A stretch of 64,000 bases of DNA from assembly GCA_035578175.1 (NCBI GenBank), contig JAQMRL010000008.1:64667541-64731540 (forward strand), in the 5' to 3' direction. Below the pieces are notes generated by a model. It saw only the letters and a list, made by a program, of their open reading frames with translations. It made no database searches and was not told the DNA's origin. Origin of the DNA: Catonia carolina (taxonomy: Eukaryota > Arthropoda > Insecta > Hemiptera > Achilidae). Shown piece by piece: positions 32,484 through 42,820 of the stretch (within the stretch, counting starts at the first letter, position 1; each line of letters opens with the position of its first letter). A program made the position numbers and the translations under genes.

Positions 32484-32799
32484 ATATATATGTAAAATAT
32501 ATCTTAAATATATCTTAAAAATATCTTAAATATATCTTAATATATGTAAAATATAAAATAATACTTGTTGGCATTACAAAAACACATGATTGTTATTTTA
32601 AAATTGAAAAAAGATATTATTTTAATAATTTTGGTTCAAAATGTAAACTTGATCATAACATTGACCGAGTGAATATAAAACTTCAAAAAATTTCCTCCTC
32701 GTTAACTGGTATTAAAATTCAAAAAAATCCCTTCTTTAGATAATTAATCAACTTCATATTCCGTATACATTAATGCTGCCAAACTATTCTGCATAAACT
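32484..32799. other. AT simple-sequence and unassigned DNA
   Basis: Starts with TATCTTAAA-type short tandem repeats (to about 32550), then unassigned AT-rich sequence. Confidence 0.5.
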
Positions 32800-32907
32800 G
32801 AAACTACTTTTACTAGGATTTGAACCAGGAATCTTCGTCTTCCAAAATAAGCTGTTAAACAGCTGATTCGCGGCGACGACTGTACCACTTGTCAAACTCT
32901 GTGGGTT
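32800..32907 (-). repeat. tRNA-headed SINE family C, copy 3, head only
   Basis: On the minus strand: a decayed ACCCACAGAG start, a TTAACAGCTTATT-type expanded arm, B box GGTTCAAATCC, and the first bases of the tail TAGTAAAAGTAGTT. The rest of the tail is missing. Confidence 0.7.
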
Positions 32908-32985
32908 AAATTATAATAAAATTAAAATAAAAGTTTTAATGCTATATTATTAAGATTTGTTGTTAAGGTACTAATCTTAACCCTT

Positions 32986-33390
32986 TGCCCATAACGGGCA
33001 GGTGGAGTGTTAAATTAATTGCACTCGATCTATTGGTTCCAGGGCTACTAAAATAGTTCTGTTTCTTAAACATATAGTCAGCCAATCATATGACGGAACT
33101 ATTTAAAAACAGAAGAGGTAGAGATGTAAAAGACTCTAGTCAGAGTTATCTCCTCTGAGAGTAATGAATTTCACTGTACAGTCAGACCCTGTGGTGAATG
33201 AAGTTTAGGCGTCATTTGCAGGGTGGAAAGTGGGTGCTTTTCAGAGGGCCTGGCATGCTGATAAGCATACTCTTTCAACTCAGTGAGGAAGGCAATAGTA
33301 AACCACCTCACTCCTTGTTTTTACTTAGTAAAATCTCTAGAGGCTTAAACCAGCCTTTCGGCTGTTGACCTAAACAACGACAACAACAAC
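32986..33390 (+). repeat. SINE family B, copy 6, with target-site duplication
   Basis: It starts TGCCCATAACGGGCAGGTGG (perfect TGCCC/GGGCA mini-hairpin) and ends CTAAACAACGACAACAACAA. The exact 10 bp duplications AATCTTAACC are at 32973-32982 and 33391-33400. One of the most complete copies. Confidence 0.87.
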
Positions 33391-33400
33391 AATCTTAACC

Positions 33401-34183
33401 TGGTGTTTTCATCAATTCGTAAAATTGATTTAGTTCTATAGTATTCAGTTTATCTTGTTACGGTAGTAACAATATTGCACGATGAACAACCGTAGAGTTT
33501 TTTTTCCAAACCGTTAACTACTTGCTAGTTTTATCTTCTTTAGAGAGTAGTCAGTCTGAACGATATAATACCACCAGCAGCAAACAGCAAGTCAAGTGTA
33601 AATCCCTCATAAAGTCGGAAATAACTTCAGAGCTAACTGAACTACTTTGCATACACAATAACCACAATTTTGCTTTTACTCAGAATAATTTCTGGTGGAG
33701 GTCATTTGCATATTGTACAGGAATTAGAGGGATGAGCTATGATGGAAGGGAAATGTACGGGGGTATAAGGGAGGGAAGGTTAGCATAGGAATGGCGTGGA
33801 GAAGGGGAAGGGTCTGTTCTTGTAGTTGATAATTGATTCTGCTGAACAGTGGACTAGGGTGCTTCAAATTGCCCTTTCTGAATAATTTCTATACCCTGCT
33901 AACCTCTACGGACGGTAGGCTACTGCTTGCCATGCCTCCTATCAACTTGATGCATGCACAAGTTTTTCTTCTCTTTTCTACCCTCCGTTTCCTTCATCCT
34001 GTATACTGAACTAATTAGGGAAATTTATATGGAGAACTTCGAGTAGAGAAATTAAAAAAGTTTTTCATTACTCTGTAATTAATTTAATTGGCTTAATTAT
34101 ATATGCAATAACGAAACTACTACGAAATTCATGACTGCCCCATCCACAGAGGACCAAGTGACAGATGAGTGGACTAGTTATGC
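33401..34183. other. Intergenic sequence, nothing recognised
   Basis: No supported gene. A GC-richer part lies at about 33690-33960. Confidence 0.45.
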
Positions 34184-35150
34184 GAGGAATCCCTCGCTTA
34201 GCGCTGTTAATTGGTTCCCCAAAAACCGAGCGCTAACTGAGACAGGGCTAAGCGTGGTTAGTTTACTTACAAGAACAAACAAATATTAAACGGGGTTTTT
34301 ACTATAGTACTGTACGTACCCATTTTATTAATAGCTGTTTTAACTATCAACTGTTAATAATGAGTAAAACTATAGTAATTTGTACATAATTACAAAATTT
34401 ATAAATTGTAGTTCATAATGTTTGTATTATTGCCTGCGTATAAGATTGCACTTCTGCTAGAGAGAGATAGTGATGGCCGGGTGAGGTACGTGGTGCAATA
34501 GTCATGCCTTTCTAATAACATAGTATTAGTATAGTAATGCTGACAGCTGATTTTTTACACGTCATCAGACTGTCAATAACAACTATGACATTTATTATTG
34601 TGCGGTTCCAAGCTCCGTGTAGTTGCGGGGTGAAGGGTACGGGTGAGGTATAATGAATGAGTGACGCATGCTGGGTGAATGATTGTTGTATTACTCTGAT
34701 AAAAAACATTCGTTTCAAACTTTCCTTATTTAACATATTTATTTGTATTTATTACATTTATTTATTTACATATTTTGATATAAATTGGTAAGTCAAATAT
34801 TATGAATTCGGCCAAGTTAATAACCCGGTAGTTATTTGTTAAATTAATGCGCTGGATGATAAGAATATTTTTTTAGTCTAGTTAGTGCACGCTACCACTA
34901 CAAATTCATCAGCTGTAAAACACTACTGACTCATTCATTCTCCCACTACTATAACAACGCACTGCATTCCTTCAAACTACACGGAGCTGGGACTCAAGCA
35001 ATATCTAAATTTATAAATTTAACAACAAAAAGGCATTTTTAAATTCAACAATACAAATCAATATTGTAAATATTGATTTGTTCAAAACAACATTTTATTG
35101 TTGTGTTTAGGTACTGCAGTACACACGTTCTGCGGATTGCATATACAAGT

Positions 35151-35327
35151 GCTTTTTTTTTTTTTTTGTTTAACGTCCGACTGTTCTGCAATTACTGCTA
35201 ATGCAGACGGTGAATGATGAAATGATTTTTTGTAACGTATGAAAAAATGCCGTGCCTGAATGGGATTCGAACCCAAGACCGCATGATGAGAGGCGAGCAC
35301 GTTACCAACTTCGCCAATGCGGCCGGC
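35151..35327 (-). repeat. tRNA-headed SINE family D, copy 2, with target-site duplication
   Basis: Minus strand: head GCCGGCCGCATTGGCGAAGT (A-box region), GTAACGTGCTCGCCTCTCAT, B box GGGTTCGAATCCCATTCAGG, then CATTTTTTCATACGTTACAA and an A-rich tail. Direct repeats GCATATACAAGT lie at 35139-35150 and 35326-35337 (sharing two bases with the head). Confidence 0.88.
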
Positions 35328-35600
35328 ATATACAAGTATAATTAATGCATATACAAGTATAGTACAATCTTATACGCCGGCACAATACACAAAATTGGTT
35401 TTATACGAGAGCACACGCACACTACTGTGCATAGATACAGTATGTTACGTACATGCTGACACATAACTAAACGTACTACGTAAACACACTGCTATTCCTA
35501 TTGTGATGACTCTGCTTCGTCAACCTATGGTTTTTTTGGGCTAAAAAAGGAGTGAATTAATATTTGTCATTTTGGTTTTTTTTTAATTTCATTCAATTTT

Positions 35601-35789
35601 TTTTTTAATTTATTTATCTAACGTCGCATCAACTGCTCATTAGTGACGACGTTGGGGTGTAACTGTGAGTAATGAGGACGAAATGATTTTTTGTAACGTA
35701 TGAAAATATGCCGTGCCTGAGTGGGATTCGAACCCAGGACCGCATGATGAGAGGCGAGCACGTTACCAACTACACCAATGCGGCCGGCC
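35601..35789 (-). repeat. tRNA-headed SINE family D, copy 3, with target-site duplication
   Basis: Full-length copy: head GGCCGGCCGCATTGGTGTAG, B box GGGTTCGAATCCCACTCAGG, tail with AACGTCGTCACTAATGAGCA and GTTGATGCGACGTTAGATAA, then an A-run. Exact 12 bp duplications TCATTCAATTTT lie at 35589-35600 and 35790-35801. It gives the best view of family D. Confidence 0.9.
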
Positions 35790-36524
35790 TCATTCAATTT
35801 TAGTTTAAAATATTCTCCCGCCATCCCAGCACCTGTGCGCGCAGCACGCCAGCTGGTGTAGTCAGCTGGTATTTTACTTAATGGCGTCTTGAACTCTTGT
35901 CTGCTAGTATTGTAAAATTTGTTACAAAGTTTATTTTGTTTAGTTTTGTTATTTCTTTTTGTATTTGTGTAGTGGAAGATACAAAAAACTGATGAAATAG
36001 TATGGTCAAAAGTGAAGGTTCCATCTTACACTCTTCACATCTTGAATAATACTAGACATATAAAAGAAAACAAGTCGAAACATGGAAAATTTAAAACTTT
36101 TTATTGATTAAAAAACCCATAAATACTTTGCAACTTTTTGGTTTCGTTAAAAAATTTAAAATTCAAGTATCAAACCAAAAATTGCAAACATTGTGTTGCA
36201 AACTGCTGTGTAAACGTAGCTTAACGAAGTTAAGTGAATTTTTATACCGCGTTAAGTGAAATCGGGTAGAAAAAAACAAGGATAGTGCAAAATCGAATTA
36301 GCGCTATACAGGTACAGCGCTAACCGAGTGATTCCTGTGTTTTACACGAACTGAATGTGTTAAATGTACGAGTACTTAAACCAGGTCTTTTGCTTTTTTG
36401 TTTATTTTTACCTCAACTATCAAGTGAGACTTAACATAACATTTCTACACAACTAAAATTTACATATAATATTACTTTAAGAGGATCTTTCGTTTTACTT
36501 AAATTTCCGCACAATCTTGCTACC

Positions 36525-36720
36525 TCCGTGGCGTAGTGATTAGCGCGTTAGCCTACTAAGTGGAAGGTCCCAGATTTGATTCCCAGTGATGGTCTGGAAA
36601 TTATTACGACTTAAAACCCACCGTTTAAGCCTAACCCAAAACAATGGCTAATGACCAAGCTGTTGAAACGACTTTAAAAACATTTCTACCCAATTTATTT
36701 TAATGTTTTTCTTCAGTTAA
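36525..36720 (+). repeat. tRNA-like SINE, separate family
   Basis: CTCCGTGGCGTAGTGATTAG (A box) then GCGCGTTAGCCTACTAAG and B box GGTCCCAGATTTGATTCCC (about 36568-36586). A body with GACTTAAAACCCACCG and CTGTTGAAACGACTTTAAAA follows. The tRNA-like fold is plausible, but the unpaired acceptor and the long tail argue for a SINE rather than a tRNA gene. Only one copy was noticed. Confidence 0.6.
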
Positions 36721-38068
36721 ATAGACGGCTACGGTATTGTAAGATTGTAAATCTATTAATTTTTTTATCCTTTGATAAAACAAGCTTTTTTGATATCCTG
36801 TAAAGCAGCAATACAAAGATTTTTCATTACTAGACGTTCGTCGACATTATGCCCAGAAACTAATTATACAGGCACACAAAAATGCAGTAAACTTCCCAAA
36901 AGGAATCCACAAATTCATTATAAAAAATAAGAATTCGATTCCTTTCTACAGAGCTAAAGAAAAGCATCTATAAGACAATTCAGTTACCTGACGTCCAAAA
37001 TGTGCAGTCAGTTTCCCCAAAATTGTAAAAGTATTCGTTATAAAGTATACGGTATAAAGTTTAAACTGGAATTACAGGAATGGCTCTTTAATGTCGGTGA
37101 GAGAAACACCCAAAAACTTAGGGTCACAAGCTGATATTTCGGTTATGGTAGACCTGGTTTTTGAAGTAGAGACGCCATATTTTATTCTGATCAGTTCTAA
37201 AACCATTTTAGATTCTGGTAGAGACGTTGTGTTTCCGAGGAAAATAATGTGTTTTCCTGTACCATTTATTTTATTAAAAGTTTGTACATTTAAATCAGTT
37301 TAATGTGAATTAAAAAACGTTTTGATTGAAAAAATACTAACACATTATTAATGTACCTTAAAGACATTTTTTGCCTTTTTACCCTTTTGTCAAATCACAG
37401 TATAACAATTTTTCACAATGTCGTGATAATTAATTAATTAAAGAGCCGCACCGTGATGAATGAAATATGGACTCAACATGTATAGAAGTGGAGAAGTAGA
37501 AGTGGGGAGGGGGAGCATGAAAAATGGGAGGAGAAGAGAACCCACTTGTTATAACTACATTATATGACGTGTTTTCAATCCTATCCAATCCACTCCATGT
37601 AACAATCCGACTTTACGGTGGTGGTTGTGAATCCACTTCTTCCTCTTTGCTGTTCTTCCCCCTTTTACCTCTTTTTCTTCTTTTCCTTCTTTGCCACCGG
37701 TATGATTCGATTGAATTGTTAGATAAAAATACAATTTCCCCATTGAAATACTTGCTCTTTACTCTCGTCGACCACACCCTTAGCACATCTTTATCTTCCT
37801 CAACGTTTCTCTTTCTATTGTAATCTCCGATAAATGAAATCTTTCTCCCAATTTGTTTTGTACTATTCTTCTACTTCCTTGATTTTTTAGTTGTATCATT
37901 ATTTTTACTTGAAATATGAAAAAGACTGTAGTATTACTCAAATTATTTCGACTAATGATCTAATTCATACAGAAATTAGTGTTATTAGGATATAGTAATG
38001 AATATATCTAGTTTATTATTGTGAAATAGAACTATAAAATTGGAGATGATATCCAATTCATCTATTAA
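36721..38068. other. Intergenic sequence, nothing recognised
   Basis: Short open frames at 37091-37303 and 37524-37823 show no motif; the latter is pyrimidine-rich low-complexity. No gene is supported. Confidence 0.45.
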
Positions 38069-38225
38069 ATGAAACTAAATGTTACCAATACGAAAATAGT
38101 GATAAATACGGGTAAGAATCGATTAAAAGAAATTAGTGACATTCAAGGAGTAAGACAAGGGTGCAGTTCATCACCCACTTTATTTAACACGTTGATTGCC
38201 ACACTAAATTTTATGACACAGAGCG
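38069..38225 (+). pseudogene. RTE-like reverse transcriptase, palm fragment
   Basis: The frame encodes VINTGKNRLKEISDIQGVRQ followed by GCSSSPTLFNTLIA, the RTE-like form of the motif before the catalytic box (usually QGVRQGCSLSPTLFN). Similarity stops at about 38225 and the protein resumes near 38790, leaving a ~560 bp unassigned interruption. Confidence 0.8.
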
Positions 38226-38785
38226 GGGCCATCGTACTTTTTTATTTTTTTTTCCAGATTTTATTCAATTTCTTGTTACCTACTTTACTTATTTAATAAC
38301 AGTACTACTTTTTTTTAAATAAAGTTGTGACACACTATTGCGTCACATGCCTTGCTGGAAAGATTTTACATTTCAGAGCTGTGACCCACTTTGTGTCTAA
38401 CAAATGTAATAAACAACTTGATTTAGTTGCAAAGTATTCTAGGCTATTTCAATCAACCGAAACAAGCAAAAGAAAAAAGAAAATTAAAAATAATAACAGT
38501 ATCCTATTACAGGACGACAAGAAAAACTACCTGTATACGCAAATTCTAATATTTAAAAAAGCTTAACTATTTGAACAGGCTCAGTGTACAATGTCACTCT
38601 CTGAAGCTATTGCTTTTGAAAAAAATATTAGTAACACTCGGCTTAAAAATGTTTAATGTACTGTGACTCATTTTTGATGCATGTAGCCCATTTTTAAAGA
38701 CAAGTGTGACAAATATTTGGGTCATATAGCAAACCTGTATATGGATCACATTTTCCGCCAATAGAAAAACAAGGTTAGTTCGGGA
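38226..38785. other. Interruption of the RTE gene, unassigned
   Basis: About 560 bp between two consecutive parts of one reverse transcriptase. It begins GAGCGGGGCCATCGTAC and contains a Lys-rich plus frame with no motif. It is probably an inserted element, but no terminal repeats or duplications were identified. Confidence 0.4.
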
Positions 38786-39530
38786 ATTAGGCTAAACAAT
38801 GACTTTTACCTGAATGCTTTACTGTTTGCGGATGATTTGTTTGTGGTTGTGCAAGAGTAAGGATGAGCTTCAGAGATCTATGTATTAAATGAATTATGCA
38901 AAAAATATTACAACGTTTCCGTAAGAAAGTCAAAAGTAATCGCATTTACTGATAAATATTCTACCAGGTCTAAAATTGTAGCAAATGATATAGTGCTCGA
39001 ACAAGTATCACAATGCAATTATTTAGGTTGCGACATCGGGTTTGATCAAGATTTGGACATAGAGAAGAAAGTTGGCAAATTCCAAGCAGTGTGCTGCAAT
39101 ATTAGCAGAATCCTAGGCAGGAAAACAATAAAAGGAACCCAGATAAAGTTTTACAAGGTGGTGGCTGCCTTAGTCCTATTCTAAGGAAGTGAGTCGTGGA
39201 TTAGTACCAGACCATAGGAGAGTAGAGTACAGGCGGCATAGAAGCGATTTCTGCGAAGAACCAAGGGTTGCAGTCGTAGGGAGAAACTAAGAAAAGAGGA
39301 CACAAGAACACAACTGGATGTTTACAACCTGAAAGGGAAGATTTCAGAATATCGAAATCGATGGAGGGAGCACGTACAGAGAATGCCTAAGAGAAGGATC
39401 CCCCTCAGTGTTTTGCAATCCAGACCGGTGGGAAGGAGAGATGTTGGTAGGCCAAGCAAAATATGGCTATTCAATAGTTTGTCGCATTTGTGAGTTGGCA
39501 AAGGCGGAAGCCTAATTGTTGATTGTGAGA
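38786..39530 (+). pseudogene. RTE-like reverse transcriptase, catalytic box to C-terminus
   Basis: It starts with LNALLFADDLFVVVQE (intact FADD box), then after a stop and frameshifts VLEQVSQCNYLGCDIGFDQD, a KVGKFQAVCCNI region, TQIKFYKVVAALVL, a KRFLRRTKG block, TRTQLDVYNLKGKISEYRNR, WREHVQRMPKRRIP and VGRRDVGRPSKIW. That is the complete motif order of hemipteran-type RTE-like C-termini. Multiple stops make it a pseudogene. It ends in a GAAGAAGAGG tail next to the mariner at 39582. Confidence 0.87.
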
Positions 39531-39581
39531 AGAAGAGGAAAAATAAATTGCATTAACATCACTTCTCCCATGTCCATTGAA

Positions 39582-40478
39582 TTGCAAAAAATTTAATTTT
39601 AATTTTATATATAATCACTTATTGTCACCTTTAATATACACTCCTTCTCTATCCCTACAACGCTCAATGCGAATTTTCCATTGTTGGAAACAGTGCTGGA
39701 AGTCATGTTTTGTCAGCTCTTTTAGGACACGTGCCGCTTTCTCTTTTACAGCTTCCACAGACTCAAATATTGTCCCTTTCAATGCAGATTTCACCTTAGG
39801 GAACAGGTAGAAGATAATAACATGTGATGAAACGTGGTTGTTTACTCATGATCAAGAAACTAAGCGCCAATCCATGCACGGGAAGAGCCGAACTTCACCG
39901 AGAGCCAAAAAAGCTCGAATGAGCAAGTCAAAATTTAAAGCAATGATGATTGTTTTTTTGATATTCATGGAATTGTGTATCTTCACTGGGTTCCTGAAGG
40001 TCAAACAATTAATCAATATTACTACCTGGAGGTACTTTCTAAACTACGTCAAAGAGTACGGAAAAACGCCCCGAAATGTGGAAGGAAAAATCATGGGTCT
40101 CCACCAAGACAATGGGCCAGCTCATTCCGCATTATCTTTTAAGAGGTTCCTGGCCAAGTACAGCATCTCAGTGTTAGAACATCCACCTTTATAACCAGAT
40201 CTTGCACCATGTGACTTCTATCTGTTCCCTAAGGGGAAATCTGCATTAAAAGGGACAAGATTTGAGTCTGTGGAAGCTGTAAAAGAGAAAGCGGAACATG
40301 TCCTGAAGGAGCTGACAGAAGATGACTTCCAACACTTTTTCTAACAATGGGAAATTCGCATGGAGCGTTGTAGGGATAGAGAAGGAGTGTATATTTAAGG
40401 TGACAATAAGTGTTCATGTATAAAATAAAAATACAATTTTTTACAACGTCAGTCTCGTTATTTAATAGCCACACCTCG
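39582..40478 (+). mobile_element. Fold-back mariner: 5' half replaced by an inverted copy of its 3' end (copy 1)
   Basis: The right end is the normal mariner terminus ...GCCACACCTCG at 40478 followed by TA. The left part, 39582-39813, is the reverse complement of the element's own 3' end: terminal region, 3' UTR, and coding sequence back to the CDFY codons near 40215. The junction at 39813/39814 is followed directly by transposase sequence from the first catalytic region. Unlike copy 2, the outermost ~30 bp of the left end is not recognisable. Confidence 0.82.
39814..40398 (+). pseudogene. mariner (DD34D) transposase, C-terminal two thirds
   Basis: TCDETWLFTHDQETKRQSMH supplies the first catalytic aspartate. 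HQDNGPAHSALS supplies the second and PDLAPCDFYLFP the third, with 34 residues between the last two (DD34D). The frame is open for ~118 codons, then has an in-frame stop just before PDLAP (codon at 40192-40194) and another near 40342. The C-terminus ends RMERCRDREGVYI. The N-terminal HTH part is missing, its place taken by the inverted 3' end. Not functional. Confidence 0.88.
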
Positions 40479-40480
40479 TA

Positions 40481-41174
40481 ATTTACATCATAATTAAGGA
40501 TGGTTACAGTAATGATCGGACGCAAAATTATAATTGTAAAATACGGTACCAAAATAATTGTAATGCATTATTACTATTACTGTTATAATAATACAAATAA
40601 TGATTGTTTTCTTGTGTAACATTCCATGAATTGTAAATGATTGTTGGATGGTTTAAAACCAATTGCATAATTTAATCAACCCTTTATCATTGTTGTGGCT
40701 ACTATTTCTGCATACGAATTAGGGTAAATTCAATCACCACATATTTGCATCTCATTTTATGGACGTCTCACCACAACTGCTTCCTCCTAATCTCCCTCCC
40801 ATTTTGAATAAATTCCCTCTTCTCTTCCAAAACCCTCATACCCTTATCTTTCTATCATTATGACAAACCAAAAACTGTTTTCATTTATTAAATGAAATTA
40901 AAAAACTCCATTTAATCAGGTAAAATTTAATTTTTATTTTCAAATTATAATGATTGTAAAGCTTTTTAATATTTAAGCCCTTTATTTAATCTCATCAATA
41001 TGCAAATGGTGTTCCACATTACTTGCTTTTCAGCTGGTAACGTCATACCTGGTTTAGTTATCGACAAAACCAATCACAGAAAAAATAATTGACGACCTTC
41101 TCTAAATTTAGTTGATGTATTATATTATACTAATGTAGCTCGACGTTGTTGGTATTAATCAAAATTTAACAAAA
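40481..41174. other. AT-rich intergenic sequence, nothing recognised
   Basis: No supported gene or repeat. Confidence 0.5.
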
Positions 41175-41632
41175 CAATCTGGTATGAAACACTCACACGA
41201 CTTTATCTTACCAATGTAAATAAAACCCTCATATCCTATGTTTAATCATTAGTAAACAATGTAAAAGTTGCTTAAGTAAATACTCCAGGGTACGGTCGCA
41301 GGACGGAGAGCATCAGGACGAAGAAGAATATCCTTGCTGGCAAACTTAGGACTTAGTTTGACTTAGTTTAGGACTTGGTATTTGGCAGAACTGTTCAGAA
41401 TTGCAACGAATAAGGTGGAGACATTCGGAATCGGATTGGCACCTAAAGAAGAAATAATGTAAAATGAAAAACATAACCTAATTTTAATCATGAGTGAATG
41501 AAGCAAAATGAAAATGAACCTCTCTTCAACTTAAAAATGCGGGGAACCACTAATTCACGCTAAACTAGCTCTGCAGAGAAAAAAAAAATACTTGAAATAA
41601 AGTTGTAGATTTTTTTTATTTCCTATAACTTA
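41175..41632 (-). mobile_element. Helentron-like family A copy split by an RTE 3' end
   Basis: On the minus strand the 3' terminus is GTGTGAGTGTTTCATACCAG with ATT, preceded by conserved body words. An internal unit extends toward 41632 (TAGTTTAGCGTGAATTAGTG). Bases 41267-41455 are a foreign RTE 3' end with its own 9 bp duplication. Confidence 0.75.
41258..41464 (+). mobile_element. RTE 3' end (189 bp) with 9 bp target-site duplication
   Basis: Bases 41267-41455 match the 3' terminus of the RTE-like elements: GGATTGGCACCTAAAGAAGA at its end, compare AATAGGAACCTAAAGAAGAA near 3725. The frame has decayed GRR and GTVAGRR-type words. AATGTAAAA flanks it exactly at 41258-41266 and 41456-41464. 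Removing the insert plus one duplicate restores the continuous family A sequence. Confidence 0.75.
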
Positions 41633-42186
41633 TAGTGGGCAAGTCAAAAAGGAAAGGGAAATGTGAATTTTCCTCCAAATCAGTGTATAGCAGCACTGAT
41701 TGTTCTGCTATAACTCATAACGTCTCTCAGCTGTTTATTGAAAGTATTGTTTAATTGTTAGCTATTTGTGATTTTGTTCAAAATTAGTTCTTCTTTGTCT
41801 GATTGCACCAAACAGAAATGCAAGCAGGTGATACGTTTCCTTAATTCGGAAGATGTGAAATATGGAGAGAGTTGTTTGAGTGGAAGCAAAGTCTACGAAT
41901 GGATTGTTTTCCATCTTTTTGGCCCTTTAAAAGAGGAGTTGTGAGGGAATCGTAATCGATCTGATAAAGAGGCTATTGAAGCTGTGAAAAATTTTCTAAA
42001 CACCAGGGCGAAAATCTTCTTCCAAGAAGGAATTGAAATGCTCGTTAGAAGATGGACTAAGTGCATAGAAGTACGAAGGGATTATGTTGAAAAATAATGC
42101 TAGTAAGTTAAATAATGCATTTACGTAAGTACAATAAAAATATATATATATACTTTCAATTTCACTCTACTTTTTGACTGGTTTAT
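41633..42186 (+). mobile_element. Internally deleted mariner/Tc1-like element
   Basis: The left end TAGTGGGCAAGTCAAAAAGG and the inverted right end CCAGTCAAAAAGTAGAGTGA (minus strand from about 42184) share CAAGTCAAAAAG/CCAGTCAAAAAG. Inside are an HTH-like start (about 41797: SDCTKQKCKQVIRFLN, then a VKYGES block) and directly after it a C-terminus: KNFLNTRAKIFFQEGIEMLV, then RRWTKCIEV and RDYVEK plus stop. The catalytic centre is deleted. Confidence 0.7.
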
Positions 42187-42539
42187 TGACTCGTTGACTT
42201 GGCTTTAGCAAGGAAAAATATTACTGGAATAACTCTCAAAATTTAAAACCGGATGTCGCTTTAAAATCGTATGACAATACTTCTGAACTACGAGTAACTA
42301 TGTTTTAGAAGGAAAACTATTATATAATTTATTTAACGAATAACAATATTAACAGGGTATCTAATCAATTAAATGATACTGTAAAAATAAAACTTGAAAC
42401 AAAAATATATTTAACAAACAAATTAGACCGGAATTCTAAGAGGTTTAAGAAATATTGAAACATCTAACAGATTCAGACTTCACAATCAGTCAATTGGTAG
42501 AAAGAATTTAAGTTTAGGTTATTTAAAACTGGAAAGGCA
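42187..42539. other. AT-rich sequence, nothing recognised
   Basis: No supported gene or repeat. Confidence 0.5.
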
Positions 42540-42820
42540 ACAAACTTTCTTGTTTCTTAAAACCAAACAGCTATATCTTCTTTTAAACGTGCTCTCTCCG
42601 ACCGGAGGTTGGCAATCATGATGGCTATTCGGACTTTGGACACCACAGCTCCGAACAGCTCTGCTGAGGTACAACGAAACCAGTCGCGAAGATTCTTTAA
42701 CCAAAAAATTATTTTTCTTCCCACATCTCTCTTCCCCTGAATCTTGCCTTGTATTATCAAGCGACGCATTTTATACCTTGGTCCACGCATAAATGACCCA
42801 GATATTTCATTTTCCTTTTT
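42540..42820 (-). pseudogene. RTE-like reverse transcriptase, 3' half of a second split copy
   Basis: Minus strand: KRKMKYLGHL, then (frameshift) MRGPRYKMRRLIIQGKIQGK, RDVGRKIIFWLKNLRDWF and CTSAELFGAVVSKVRIAIMI, ending IANLRSER. This is the standard RTE-like C-terminus. Its upstream continuation on the same strand is 43739-43945. The two are separated by the Helentron-like insert 42821-43738, and the protein sequence joins without loss across it. Confidence 0.82.

Larger units (their letters stand above)
34184..36337. mobile_element. Candidate Tigger/pogo-like DNA element (2.15 kb) hosting two SINEs
   Basis: Left end GAGGAATCCCTCGCTTAGCG (continuing CTGTTA, 34184-34209) is inverted at 36337-36313, with only a few mismatches over ~25 bp. 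Ends of the CTCGGTTAGCGC type are common in pogo/Tigger elements. No transposase is recognisable inside, where sequence is AT-rich and contains two nested SINE D insertions and an internal inverted pair (AGCTCCGTGTAGTT at about 34610 and its complement near 34980). The superfamily call is inferred from end sequence only. Confidence 0.5.

Noticed and set aside
35151..36720. Functional tRNA genes
   Set aside because: The A and B boxes belong to SINEs with tails and target-site duplications; arms are unpaired or expanded and the copies recur with the same 3' bodies.
37524..37823. Plus-strand frame rich in Ser/Leu/Phe
   Set aside because: Pyrimidine-rich low-complexity DNA; the opposite strand is also open; no motif.
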